DNA of 64,000 nucleotides from Sulfurimonas hongkongensis (lineage in GTDB: Bacteria > Campylobacterota > Campylobacteria > Campylobacterales > Sulfurimonadaceae): positions 82,906 to 146,905 of the forward strand of contig NZ_AUPZ01000010.1 in assembly GCF_000445475.1 (NCBI RefSeq), written 5' to 3'. This document shows, in pieces, positions 52,652-61,852 of this stretch (positions are counted from its first letter, which is position 1; every line of letters starts with the position of its first letter). The notes beneath the pieces were generated by a model. It made no database searches, was not told the origin of the DNA, and was given only the letters and a program-made list of their open reading frames with translations. The position numbers and the translations under genes were made by a program.

Positions 52652-54080
52652 TATTCTCTCTTTTAAAATCATCTTCTAATCTTACAATATCATCTTCACC
52701 CGTGTAACTTCCCACTTGAACTTCAATTATAACTAAAGGCTCTTTAGTATCATTGCCCAATCGATGAATATTTCCTGCTTTTATATAGGTACTCTCATTT
52801 TCGTTCAATAAAAAAGTTCTATCTTCAACCTCAACCGTGGCAGTTCCACTTACAACTGCCCAGTGCTCATTTCTATGGAAATGTTTTTGCAGACTGAGTC
52901 TTTTGCTGGACTTAACTATTATTCTCTTTATTTTATACCCTGCTGCCTCTTCTAGTACTGTATATGTTCCCCACGGTCTATGTCCTGTCATATGATTGTT
53001 AAGCACTAAGTGTTCTGTACTATGCTTTATCTTATTTACAATATTTTTTACTTTTTGTGTTTCACCTTTTTTTGCGATAAGAAGTACATCTACTGTATCA
53101 ATTACTATAAAATCTTTTAGTCCTATAGTTGCGATTATTTTATCACTGTTATAGTTATGATAAAAGTTATTTTCACTATCTTCTTCATAACACTTAGCAC
53201 TTAACCCAACACACTCATCAGAAAGAGCATCAAAGCTTCCTACATCACTCCAACCTATATCGCTTGGTACAACTTTTACTTTAGTTGATTTCTCCATCAC
53301 TGCATACTCTATAGAGTCTTCGGGGATAGCTATCATATCTTCGTGTTTTATTCTTATGAGATTACCACTCCTCGGAAGTGAGGTTTTAACCTCGCCTACT
53401 GCTTTACTAAACGCACTCCTACATGCCATATAGATTTCTGGTGAGTACTTCTCTAACTCATCTAAAAAGACACCAGCTTTAAACATAAACATGCCAGAAT
53501 TCCACAAAAAGGTGCTAGATGCTAGGTGTTGGGCGTTAAGATTATTCTGTTGTAAATATTGCTCTGCTGTTCTTAAATCAGGCTTTTCATGAAACCTCTT
53601 AACATTTGAAGCTTCCGCTTCAATATATCCAAACCCAGTCTCAGCAAATGTAGGTGTGATTCCAAAAGTGACAAGGTTATCTTCTTGGGCTAATTTTTTT
53701 GCCTTTTGGATAACTTTTTGGTATTCGGCTTCATCTTTGATGAGATGGTCGCTTGGAGTAACTAAAACTACTTCATCTTTATCTAAAGCCATGCAAGCAA
53801 GCGCAAGAGCTGGAGCAGTATTTCTTCCAACTGGCTCTAAGAGGAAACTTGAATCTTGAATGTTAAATGTTGCATTTTCTTCTAGTTGATCTTGGGCTAA
53901 AAAATACTGCTCTGTGTTGGATACTATAAATTGACCGTCACAAACTTTTGAATTTCGATCAACTGTTAGTTGAAAAAGTGACTTGTTATCAAAAAGCTTT
54001 ACAAACTGTTTTGGCATAAGAGTTCTGCTTATAGGACATAGTCTTGTTCCACTTCCTCCGCATAGGAGTATATTAGTCAT
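52644..54080 (-). CDS. manC: Mannose-1-phosphate guanylyltransferase / mannose-6-phosphate isomerase
   Basis: This 478-residue bifunctional enzyme makes GDP-mannose. The N-terminal nucleotidyltransferase domain (about residues 1-330) has [20 protein letters not shown] and [15 protein letters not shown]. The C-terminal type II PMI cupin (about 350-478) has [11 protein letters not shown] and [18 protein letters not shown] with metal-binding His/Glu. Complete by length and motifs. It overlaps gmd by 8 bp and the upstream SDR-like gene by 8 bp, consistent with a GDP-sugar operon. Confidence 0.95.
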   Translation of the reverse strand: MTNILLCGGSGTRLCPISRTLMPKQFVKLFDNKSLFQLTVDRNSKVCDGQFIVSNTEQYFLAQDQLEENATFNIQDSSFLLEPVGRNTAPALALACMALDKDEVVLVTPSDHLIKDEAEYQKVIQKAKKLAQEDNLVTFGITPTFAETGFGYIEAEASNVKRFHEKPDLRTAEQYLQQNNLNAQHLASSTFLWNSGMFMFKAGVFLDELEKYSPEIYMACRSAFSKAVGEVKTSLPRSGNLIRIKHEDMIAIPEDSIEYAVMEKSTKVKVVPSDIGWSDVGSFDALSDECVGLSAKCYEEDSENNFYHNYNSDKIIATIGLKDFIVIDTVDVLLIAKKGETQKVKNIVNKIKHSTEHLVLNNHMTGHRPWGTYTVLEEAAGYKIKRIIVKSSKRLSLQKHFHRNEHWAVVSGTATVEVEDRTFLLNENESTYIKAGNIHRLGNDTKEPLVIIEVQVGSYTGEDDIVRLEDDFKRENNE

Positions 54081-54777
54081 TATTTACTCTAAGTTCATGA
54101 ATCTTATATTTTAGAATTAACGATTCTATCGAAGGTTGTTGCATGTTTGTTTCTTTCATTATCCAAGATACTTTTGCAATATCAATTTTAAAGTCACTGC
54201 CCTTATTTATAATTGATTTTAAAGATTTTTTATTTAATAGTGTTTCAATGGTTTGAATAAGATCTTCTACAAGAATACTTTTTTCATACGCAATATTAAC
54301 CGTATCGTTTCTATATAAATTATTTTCAATAACATATTGTATAATTTTAACAACATCTTCAATATCCACAATATTCCGAGTAGCATATTTCCATAAAAAG
54401 AACTCTTTGTACTCTTTAATTGAATCAAATAAATAATTTATTATCGTATTTGGATTTCCACCTTTGCCTATAACATTTGGAAGACGAAAAATAATATAAT
54501 TACCAGAAGTAGCTTGAATTAGCTTTTCTATACTAAGTTTGTGAATATTATATTTTGTATCTTTTAAATCAGGAAATTCAATACTGCAACTACTAAAATA
54601 AATAAATAATTTTTTTGGATACTCTTGTAGAAAGTTTTTAACCATAGAGTACTCTCGTGTAAATTCACTCTCTAAATTTAAGTTTGAACTTGAAACACCT
54701 GAAGCAAAAATAAGAATATCATCAACAGAGTTGTATTCATAAAAAGCTTTTGCAATCATTCCATTACCGACAACCAT
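54073..54777 (-). CDS. NAD-dependent epimerase/dehydratase-like protein
   Basis: This 234-residue SDR-like protein begins directly with the dinucleotide loop VVGNGMIAKAFYEY. It has YFSSCSIEF (Ser of the triad), YNIHKLSIEKLI (Tyr-x-x-x-Lys, about residues 79-90) and IIFRLPNVIGKGGNPNTIINY. It is shorter than typical sugar epimerases (about 300 aa) but has the key residues. It may act on a nucleotide sugar for the surface polysaccharide. The codon use is strongly A/T-rich, unlike manC. Confidence 0.78.
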   Translation of the reverse strand: MVVGNGMIAKAFYEYNSVDDILIFASGVSSSNLNLESEFTREYSMVKNFLQEYPKKLFIYFSSCSIEFPDLKDTKYNIHKLSIEKLIQATSGNYIIFRLPNVIGKGGNPNTIINYLFDSIKEYKEFFLWKYATRNIVDIEDVVKIIQYVIENNLYRNDTVNIAYEKSILVEDLIQTIETLLNKKSLKSIINKGSDFKIDIAKVSWIMKETNMQQPSIESLILKYKIHELRVNND

Positions 54778-54797
54778 TGATATCCCCCTTTTTAATA

Positions 54798-56411
54798 TTA
54801 CAAATCAAATATAATAATTTTATGACGAGACACATTTAACTTTTCAACCAAATATTGAACTATCGCTTTTTCTCTTCCTAAAACACTAATGATGATTTTA
54901 TCGTAAGAAATATCTTTCAAGCTGCTTGGATGAAAAATCTTTTCCTCACTTGATGAACTGTATTTTTCATTATTTGATAAATCTACATACGCAATGATGT
55001 TATTTGGAATAACAGCATAAACAGTTTGGCTAACCGTTCCTGCACCATAGATGACACACTTGAAATTATCTTTTTTAATATTAAATAATACTTCATAAAA
55101 ACTTGGAGAATTATAATACTCTAAATAATTGCATGAGGGTTGGACAAGCGTTGAATATGATTCTAACGCTTGTGGCATATATTTTTTCTTTACTACTTCT
55201 TTGTATAAATTATAATATTGCTTTGCTAAAACTCTCAAATCAAACTTTGCAAGTGCACTTGTTCTTGCATTCAATGACAAATCATCATACAATTTATTGT
55301 GTAAAATCCATTCAATTCCTAAAATCAAATCTCCTTTTTTAAATGGTTCAACAAGATAACCATTCTTTTTATGCGTAATCATATCTTTATTCCCATCAAC
55401 ATCAAAAGCTACAACAGGAATTCCACATAAAAGACTTTCAACAACAGTATTGGCTAAATTTTCTTGTAACGATGGAACAATCATAATATCAGCTGTATTG
55501 TACACCAGTGACAATGAAACTTCATCACTTACTTCAGGAATATAATAAATTGGCAGTTCTAACTCATACGTATTTATTTGTTCATGGCATCCTGCTATAA
55601 CAAAAATTGTGTTTTCAATTTTTAATAACTTTAATGCTTCTAAAAGCTCTTTTGCACCTTTTCTTGGATCTCCTAAGGGATTCATTGCACCAAATAAAAT
55701 GACTTTCTTATCCACAGGAATTTTAAACATTTCTCGACATTCTATTTTATTTAAGGGTTTAAAAATACGCCCATCTGCACCACTTGGAATATGAAATATT
55801 GAATTGTTTTTAGTTAGTGCACTTTGTTTTAAGCATTCAACTATCCACTTACTTGTTCCCACAAAATTAATACTTTGTGTATTTTTATAAGCAAAGCTTT
55901 TTCTATTAAAAATATCTCTACTTAAATCATTTTCTGTGTGACTATTTAATACTTTGCACTTGCCACAACTTTGTTTATATCTATCACACCATTCATCATA
56001 GTGACAACCCCCTGTCAATGCCATCATATCATGGCAATTCCAAATGATATGGCTTTTAATTTTAGGGATATCTTCAATTCGAATCATTCCCATTGCAACC
56101 CAGTGAAAATGGACAATATCTGGATTTAAAGAGTTGATTTTATTAACTAATTTTGTAGAGTCTATATTGGACACAGAAAACAGTGTTTTACTTTTATTAG
56201 GATAGTCTATTAGCTCTTTATAAACACTTTTTCGGATATTGAGTGCCTCTTGTTTAGTCAATAAAGAGATAACTGTCGAATCGGTGGTTGTCTTAGCTTG
56301 GACAATTAAAGTAGAATCTAGTCCGAGCTCTATAAGTGAATGATGCAGTCTATTCGCCGCCCTTGCCGCACCACCTTCAATTTCAAAAGTATTTACAATA
56401 AGTATTTTCAT
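54798..56411 (-). CDS. GT-B glycosyltransferase (family 4) with C-terminal Rossmann-like module
   Basis: This 537-residue protein has an N-terminal acceptor half (ILIVNTFEIEGGAARAANRLH) and a GT4 donor half (about residues 230-400; VILFGAMNPLGDPRKGAKEL, IMIVPSLQENLANTVVESL with the E-x7-E motif). An extra C-terminal module (about 450-537) has CVIYGAGTVSQTVYAVI, IIAYVDLSNN, FHPSSLKDI and IIISVLGREKAI. The module matches those of the genes at 49728 and 58925. A CxxC-rich insert (HYDEWCDRYKQSCGKCKVL, about 136-154) may bind zinc. It overlaps the methyltransferase gene by 4 bp. Confidence 0.87.
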   Translation of the reverse strand: MKILIVNTFEIEGGAARAANRLHHSLIELGLDSTLIVQAKTTTDSTVISLLTKQEALNIRKSVYKELIDYPNKSKTLFSVSNIDSTKLVNKINSLNPDIVHFHWVAMGMIRIEDIPKIKSHIIWNCHDMMALTGGCHYDEWCDRYKQSCGKCKVLNSHTENDLSRDIFNRKSFAYKNTQSINFVGTSKWIVECLKQSALTKNNSIFHIPSGADGRIFKPLNKIECREMFKIPVDKKVILFGAMNPLGDPRKGAKELLEALKLLKIENTIFVIAGCHEQINTYELELPIYYIPEVSDEVSLSLVYNTADIMIVPSLQENLANTVVESLLCGIPVVAFDVDGNKDMITHKKNGYLVEPFKKGDLILGIEWILHNKLYDDLSLNARTSALAKFDLRVLAKQYYNLYKEVVKKKYMPQALESYSTLVQPSCNYLEYYNSPSFYEVLFNIKKDNFKCVIYGAGTVSQTVYAVIPNNIIAYVDLSNNEKYSSSSEEKIFHPSSLKDISYDKIIISVLGREKAIVQYLVEKLNVSRHKIIIFDL

Positions 56412-57157
56412 TTAAATGCTTCCATAAAAAGAGAGTCAGGTTTTCTAACACTACCATCAGCCTCTATGTCTAGTAAATAAGCATTGAAATTAACAATATT
56501 TGACTCATCTGCATCTTTTTTACTTATACTGTTAAAACCCTCTTCTTGAAGTAGTTTTTTTAGCGAATACTCATCATACATCCATTGATGCACCTCGCCA
56601 GAAGTTCTAAATTTTCCTATTTCTTCTATACTTTTATGAGCACACTCTTTTTTTATTTTTGTACTAGGATTTTTTCTAATACTCTTAAGTGTGTTTTTCA
56701 CTTCAGAGCCTAATCTTTGGACTACAAACCCTTCTTGTGGCATAGGGTTTTGTTTCCAGTAGTTTAGCATCTCTCCACCACCATAGTTTCGAACCATCTG
56801 ATCGAAAAGTTCTATCATTGTCCATTCATACTTCTCTTGAGAGTTTTTATCTTCTTTTTTTGCACCTTCTAAAAACTCTATATAGTTTCTCATTAACTGC
56901 TCTAAATCAGGCACAACTATCCTAATGATACCATCAGGTTTTAAAACTCTGTAACACTCTTTTAAAAATCTAGATGCATCACATTTTTGAAAATGCTCTA
57001 GCACATGTGAACTATAAACTACATCAACTGAAGAGTCTTCAAAAGGAAGTTTTTCAAGTAGATTATGCACTTTAACATATTCACTATTTGATTTAAAATC
57101 AAAATTTTCCCAATCTTTATGATACTTATTTCCACAACCTAGATTAATTAGTCTCAT
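56408..57157 (-). CDS. SAM-dependent methyltransferase (type 11-like)
   Basis: This 249-residue protein has NLGCGNKYHKDWENFDF (motif I region, residues 5-21), VDVVYSSHVLEHFQKCDASRFL and ECYRVLKPDGIIRIVVPDLEQL, the usual post-motif of polysaccharide-cluster methyltransferases. A long helical insert (about 115-205) precedes the C-terminal sheet. It is flanked by 4-bp (ATGA) overlaps with both the FkbM gene and the GT4 gene. The substrate is probably a sugar or lipid-linked glycan (inference). Confidence 0.85.
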   Translation of the reverse strand: MRLINLGCGNKYHKDWENFDFKSNSEYVKVHNLLEKLPFEDSSVDVVYSSHVLEHFQKCDASRFLKECYRVLKPDGIIRIVVPDLEQLMRNYIEFLEGAKKEDKNSQEKYEWTMIELFDQMVRNYGGGEMLNYWKQNPMPQEGFVVQRLGSEVKNTLKSIRKNPSTKIKKECAHKSIEEIGKFRTSGEVHQWMYDEYSLKKLLQEEGFNSISKKDADESNIVNFNAYLLDIEADGSVRKPDSLFMEAFK

Positions 57158-57912
57158 ACTCTATATCCAAAAATATTTAGTTGATTATCAAAGCCAACAT
57201 AGTTTTTAATTGATTCAAATGGATGCTTGGATTTAACCCCTATGTGTTCTATATAGTATCTAAAACCACTGTTTTCTAAAATAGATAGTATCGTAGATAA
57301 TGTTTGAGGTTTATCTATAAAAGAGTGATACTCTATAAAGATTTTTTCTACATTATCTAAATATTTTTCACACTCTATTAAAACTTCAGTTTCAGCTCCT
57401 TCTATATCTATCTTTAGAAAATCTACTTTTTGTTTTTTTATAAAATCACTTAGCTTCAAAGTTTTTATCTCTACTATATTTGCATCATCACTTTGTGCAA
57501 TTCTTCCTCCATCAGCTCCTTCAGAAAAAAACTTCAGTGTAGTTTCTTCATTCCATAATCCTTTATTGATTAGAGTAACATCTTTTAAATCAAAAGAGTT
57601 AATATTGAACTGCAAATAATCAAAAATTTTCTTATCAGGTTCAAAAGCAATAACTTTTGCATCAGGGTATAATTTTTTAAAGTAGATTATACTAAGACCT
57701 ATATTTGCACCACAGTCTATAATTATTGGCTTTTTATCTTTTGAAGTAAACTTATATATCTCTAGACCAAAAAGCTCATGATTGAGAAAGAGTAATGATG
57801 CTGCATCGGGAGCTTTAATTGTTTTATTTAAAAATTCAACTGATATTTCTTTAAATCTTGGATACTTCAATAAAGTATTATAGTCATCATTTTTAAAACG
57901 TCTTTGTTGCAT
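57154..57912 (-). CDS. FkbM-family methyltransferase
   Basis: This roughly 252-residue protein has the FkbM core IIIDCGANIGLSIIYFKKLYP (about residues 62-82 of this start) and VIAFEPDKKIFDYLQFNI, then VDFLKIDIEGAETEVLIEC (about 160-178). FkbM enzymes O-methylate sugars or polyketides. The ATG at 57912 is chosen; a TTG at 57927 is equally in frame and overlaps the radical SAM gene further. It forms a tight radical SAM / FkbM / methyltransferase trio. Confidence 0.88.
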   Translation of the reverse strand: MQQRRFKNDDYNTLLKYPRFKEISVEFLNKTIKAPDAASLLFLNHELFGLEIYKFTSKDKKPIIIDCGANIGLSIIYFKKLYPDAKVIAFEPDKKIFDYLQFNINSFDLKDVTLINKGLWNEETTLKFFSEGADGGRIAQSDDANIVEIKTLKLSDFIKKQKVDFLKIDIEGAETEVLIECEKYLDNVEKIFIEYHSFIDKPQTLSTILSILENSGFRYYIEHIGVKSKHPFESIKNYVGFDNQLNIFGYRV

Positions 57913-58903
57913 AAGAGTCACTTTCAAAAGAATTTATAAAACGGTAGTTTACTGGTTGTATTTCAATAAAGTCATCTATTTTATTGTTTTTTAGATATTT
58001 TTCATCTATTTGCAAAAGTTTTGCAATATTATTTCCACCTATAATTATTTTTTTAAAGTTGTACTTTTTATGAATGTGTTTATTATTATGAATTGTTTTT
58101 ACAATTTGCTCTCTTGTTCTTTGGATAATTTTATTCCAATAGTCATCGCCTGTTTTATAATTTATGTATCCACTAGTATTCGAATCGTGAATAATTACAC
58201 CTTTAGGATTTATACCCATAGACCATTCAATAAATAGAGGTAATTCGTGCAAATTAAGAGGACTAAGTAAGTATTTTATAAATAAATTAGAAGATGCTGA
58301 ATTAAATATTTGCTCACAAAAATTAAAAGTATGTTTAATATCTAACCCCATTAGAGTTTTGTATGTTAAATTCTGAAACCCTACAAAAGAAACTTGGATA
58401 TTATCAAAAGTTTCTTTCGCATACTCTACTTTTTTGATATTGTTACCATTTGTAATAAGTGTTATATTTGACTTGCTCATTTCTTGTTTTACTTGACTAA
58501 TCCAGTTCATAGTTTCATTTTGCACAAGTATTTCCCCACCCTGTACCATGATATTATCAGGATTTGTTAACTTAAGAAGCTTCATTAGTGCAAGATAGTT
58601 CTCATTGTTGTAATAACCATCACTTTCAGGTGCATTTACGCAGCACATTGCACATGTAGCCTGACAGGCGTAAGAAGTTTCTATATTGATTTCTTTATAT
58701 CTTCCAAGCTCTGAAGAACCACTCACCAATTCATAACTCTCACATTTGCACACTGCAGAAAAAGCTTTTATTTTACTTTCTAAATCGTTATCTCTAATAT
58801 TTCCTATCTTCATATTTGGCTTATTCCATGTCCCACAACAAGGAAATACATCACCATTTGATTGAATAAATAATCCTTCTTTATGACAAGCTGTTTTTAC
58901 CAT
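57893..58903 (-). CDS. Radical SAM protein with N-terminal SPASM-like cysteine motif
   Basis: This 336-residue protein has the radical SAM cluster motif CQATCAMC (Cys 80, 84, 87) after NIETSYA, followed by strands IMVQGGEILV and ITLITNGNN typical of the partial TIM barrel. Preceding it, residues 6-37 read CHKEGLFIQSNGDVFPCCGT and then GNIRD, the pattern that normally forms the C-terminal SPASM domain binding extra Fe-S clusters. The usual order is thus inverted. It overlaps the FkbM gene. The substrate is unknown; sugar or peptide modification for the surface glycan is possible. AAGGAT precedes the ATG. Confidence 0.8.
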   Translation of the reverse strand: MVKTACHKEGLFIQSNGDVFPCCGTWNKPNMKIGNIRDNDLESKIKAFSAVCKCESYELVSGSSELGRYKEINIETSYACQATCAMCCVNAPESDGYYNNENYLALMKLLKLTNPDNIMVQGGEILVQNETMNWISQVKQEMSKSNITLITNGNNIKKVEYAKETFDNIQVSFVGFQNLTYKTLMGLDIKHTFNFCEQIFNSASSNLFIKYLLSPLNLHELPLFIEWSMGINPKGVIIHDSNTSGYINYKTGDDYWNKIIQRTREQIVKTIHNNKHIHKKYNFKKIIIGGNNIAKLLQIDEKYLKNNKIDDFIEIQPVNYRFINSFESDSYATKTF

Positions 58904-58924
58904 AATTTACATCCTTTTAATCTG

Positions 58925-60196
58925 CTAAAATATTTGAATAAATCTATCATTATCGATGCCATCCAATGATTTTATAATTTCCTCTTCTCTTCCAATGACA
59001 CAAATAATAATTGCATCATAGTTAAATTTTTTTATATCTTTAGGAGAGTAAATCTTTTCTTGTGTAGTGTCTTTAGAAATACCAATATTGTTTTTATCAA
59101 CAATGCCAACAATCTGGCTACTTAAAAAACTATATACCACTTTACCTACTGTTCCATACCCATAAATTAAATACCGCTTATTATCATTTTTTAATTTACT
59201 TAATTTTAAGTAGAACTTATTGAATTCTTGAGAAAAAACAATTTTATTTTCATAACAATTTATATTGTTCCAGCCCAATAATTCAGCAACTTTACTATAT
59301 GATACTTTGCATTCAAAACCAAGTTCTTTTTTTGCAAAATCTATGTTTAGTACTCCATCTTTTGGATGTTCTTTAAAAAAAATAGGATATTTCTTTCTAA
59401 CTGTTGAGCTCAAACGTCCATAATAGCAATTATCTATGATATGGGGGTTTTCTTTCATATAATTTGTTCTTTCCATTTGTTCATAGTCAGGTTCAATATA
59501 CTTACCATATATTGTAGTTTTACAACCACTATATGATGCGTAAGCAATGTGAGAGCCAATACTATGACTTGAAACATACTCAAAACTTCTAAATATTCTA
59601 TTCATTCTAGCTAAAGCATTTTTGTCAAATACATCCGCACCTTCTATCCAAGGAAAATTATATTTTTCGATTGTTTTAGTCCATAAATTATGTGTGATAC
59701 AAGATTTGCTAATGCAAAAAACAATCAAGTCAAAATCATCTCTAACACTATCTATACTTTTTACATACTCTTCTTCATTTATTTTTTGAAAATTCTTATC
59801 CCACTCAAGTGTATGCATTGGCATTACTAAGAGTGTATTTTCATATCTTTTAATTTCTATGTCATTATCATCTATATATATGTAAGGAACGCCAATGCAC
59901 ATACTATTGTAATACCCTAATGAATAAAGTACTCGCTGCATTTTTATATTTTCACTATAGTAGTTTCTTTTATGACTTAGGGTGTGTTTAGATATTACTT
60001 CTTCAATTGATTTTATATCTCTATGAATCCAGCCATGATTACAGTCTGAGGTGCTTAATGGAGTGTCTTTAATTCCTAACTTAGAGGCAATATAATGTGA
60101 AAATCCATAGCAATCAGCTTCTGTCCTAACTTTTATTTTTTCTTCTTGTGGTAATGTAGAAATTATCTCATCTAGAATATTATTATATAATTCCAT
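58925..60196 (-). CDS. Polysaccharide-cluster protein of unknown type with C-terminal Rossmann-like module
   Basis: I do not recognise the first 330 residues of this 423-residue protein. They contain no membrane helix and no GT signature that I trust; notable segments are NTLLVMPMHTLEWDKN (about 120-135), SSHSIGSHIAYASYSGCKTTIYG (about 215-237) and FFKEHPKDGVLNIDFAKKELG. This layout is reminiscent of stand-alone surface-glycan transferases. The C-terminal module (about 340-423) has YLIYGYGTVGKVVYSFL, GIVDKNN, IYSPKDIKKFNYDAIIICVIGRE. It lies 21 bp upstream of the radical SAM gene. AAGGATTAAG precedes the ATG. Confidence 0.65.
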   Translation of the reverse strand: MELYNNILDEIISTLPQEEKIKVRTEADCYGFSHYIASKLGIKDTPLSTSDCNHGWIHRDIKSIEEVISKHTLSHKRNYYSENIKMQRVLYSLGYYNSMCIGVPYIYIDDNDIEIKRYENTLLVMPMHTLEWDKNFQKINEEEYVKSIDSVRDDFDLIVFCISKSCITHNLWTKTIEKYNFPWIEGADVFDKNALARMNRIFRSFEYVSSHSIGSHIAYASYSGCKTTIYGKYIEPDYEQMERTNYMKENPHIIDNCYYGRLSSTVRKKYPIFFKEHPKDGVLNIDFAKKELGFECKVSYSKVAELLGWNNINCYENKIVFSQEFNKFYLKLSKLKNDNKRYLIYGYGTVGKVVYSFLSSQIVGIVDKNNIGISKDTTQEKIYSPKDIKKFNYDAIIICVIGREEEIIKSLDGIDNDRFIQIF

Positions 60197-60197
60197 C

Positions 60198-60284
60198 TTA
60201 ATCCTTCGTATTGTTAATATTTATATTCAGGTCTTTTATATTGTCTATTTCTATCCAATGTCTATCGTAATCACGACTCTTATT
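60198..60284 (-). pseudogene. Remnant of a sugar nucleotidyltransferase C-terminus
   Basis: A 28-codon frame between two stops reads NKSRDYDRHWIEIDNIKDLN and then ends in an Asn-rich tail. The HWIEID..DL pattern is typical of the C-terminal end of LicC/NTP_transferase-type sugar nucleotidyltransferases. No start or catalytic part is present. It is immediately upstream of the 58925-60196 gene and is interpreted as a decayed gene end. Confidence 0.4.
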
Positions 60285-60313
60285 TTAAATTTTTACATAA
60301 ATTATTTAGTAAA

Positions 60314-61555
60314 TTAAAGTCTCCAGTCAGCTTTCTTGGAAATATTTTTAACATCTATAATTAATGTATTATATGTAAAGCTTAAGTTTTTAAATTCATC
60401 ATGTGCAACTGCAAAAATAACAACTTTGTACAAATCAAAATTAACCTTTTCTTGCATGTTGATTTTATATTCACTGTAAACTTCTTTTGAATTAACCCAT
60501 GGATCATACACATCTACATGAAAGCCATACTCTTTTAATTCGAAAATTATATCAACAACTTTTGTATTTCTTATATCAGGACAATTTTCTTTAAAAGAAA
60601 TACCCAAAACTAATATTTTAGCATCTTTTATAGACATACTCTTTTGAATAATAAGTTTAATTGTTTTTTCGGCTATATATTTTCCCATGCCATTATTTAT
60701 TACCCTAGCACCTAAAATTAAATTTGGTTTATATCCTAACTCTTCTGCTTTAAATGTAAGATAATACGGATCCACTCCTATACAGTGCCCTCCTACTAGT
60801 CCAGGCTTCAGTTTAATAAAGTTCCATTTTGTAGCTGCTGCTTCTATAACATCGCTTGTATCTATTCCCATAGTATCAAATATTAAAGCCAGTTCATTCA
60901 TCAAAGCGATGTTTACATCTCTTTGAGTGTTTTCAATAACTTTTGCAGCTTCTGCTACTTTTATAGAGCTTGCCTTATGAGTGCCTGCTATTATTATACT
61001 TTTATATAACTCATCTACAACTGTTGCAATTTGTGGCGTTGAACCTGATGTTATTTTAGGTATTTTTGTAATTGTGTGCTCTTTATCACCTGGGTTAATT
61101 CTTTCAGGGCTATATCCACAAAAAAAATCTTGATTATATTTCATATTTGAGCTTATTTCAAGCTGTGGAACACATATTTCTTCTGTAACACCTGGATAAA
61201 CGGTACTTTCATAGATTACGATATCATCTTTTTTGAGTATTTTCCCAATCATTTGTGAAGATTTTATCAAAGGAGTTAAATCAGGTCTATTAGTACTATC
61301 AATTGGAGTTGGAAGTGTAACTATATATATATTACAATCTTTTATATCATCAAGGTTCGTTGAAAAAATCATACCATTTTTTAAAGACTCTTTTACTTGA
61401 AGTTTAGAAAGTTCCAAAGTTCTATCAAAGCCACTATTTAATTCATCAATTCTAGATGCATTTATATCAAAACCCACTACTTTATATTTTTCAGAAAATG
61501 CGTGAGCTAACGGTAGCCCAACATAGCCAAGTCCTATTACGCATATTTTTTTCAT
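60314..61555 (-). CDS. UDP-N-acetylhexosamine 6-dehydrogenase (TviB/WbpO-like)
   Basis: This roughly 413-residue nucleotide-sugar dehydrogenase has the NAD loop ICVIGLGYVGLPLAHAF, the central ESTVYPGVTEE and the active-site GLVGGHCIGVDPYYL (catalytic Cys about residue 260). The C-terminal UDP-binding domain has GISFKENCPDIRNTKVVDI. The VTLPTPID and SPERINPGD segments fit the TviB/WbpO group acting on UDP-GlcNAc or UDP-GalNAc to give uronic acids. The start ATG 61555 has AAAGGATTGTTAAG upstream. It is separated by a 117-bp spacer, containing a gene remnant, from the next gene. Confidence 0.93.
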   Translation of the reverse strand: MKKICVIGLGYVGLPLAHAFSEKYKVVGFDINASRIDELNSGFDRTLELSKLQVKESLKNGMIFSTNLDDIKDCNIYIVTLPTPIDSTNRPDLTPLIKSSQMIGKILKKDDIVIYESTVYPGVTEEICVPQLEISSNMKYNQDFFCGYSPERINPGDKEHTITKIPKITSGSTPQIATVVDELYKSIIIAGTHKASSIKVAEAAKVIENTQRDVNIALMNELALIFDTMGIDTSDVIEAAATKWNFIKLKPGLVGGHCIGVDPYYLTFKAEELGYKPNLILGARVINNGMGKYIAEKTIKLIIQKSMSIKDAKILVLGISFKENCPDIRNTKVVDIIFELKEYGFHVDVYDPWVNSKEVYSEYKINMQEKVNFDLYKVVIFAVAHDEFKNLSFTYNTLIIDVKNISKKADWRL

Positions 61556-61730
61556 CTTAACAATCCTTTTGATTTCTAATATTAATCTCAATTTAAATTA
61601 CTTACAAGTTTGTTATCTGCTTTCGTTTTAAGAAACAAGTTACCAAAATTTCAATATTTAAACTCATCACAAGTGCTTTTTTATAACTGTATAGTTATTG
61701 TTTTATTGGTGTTTGTATTTAAAGATTGTT

Positions 61731-61814
61731 CTAAATGCTTTCTTCGAGACCCAATACAATTACTAGTATAATATCATAATTCATATTTTTAATATTTTCA
61801 GGAGATATAATGTA
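61731..61814 (-). pseudogene. Remnant of the Rossmann-like C-terminal module
   Basis: A 27-codon frame between stops reads YIISPENIKNMNYDI, then ILVIVLGLEESI. It matches the second half of the module in neighbouring proteins (IYSPKDIKKFNYDAIIICVIGREEEI in the 58925 gene). No intact gene surrounds it: the remaining bases of the 61556-61852 spacer are A/T-rich and frame-broken. Confidence 0.62.
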
Positions 61815-61852
61815 TTAATTGCTTCTATATTCGATACCTGGGTACGATGTAG

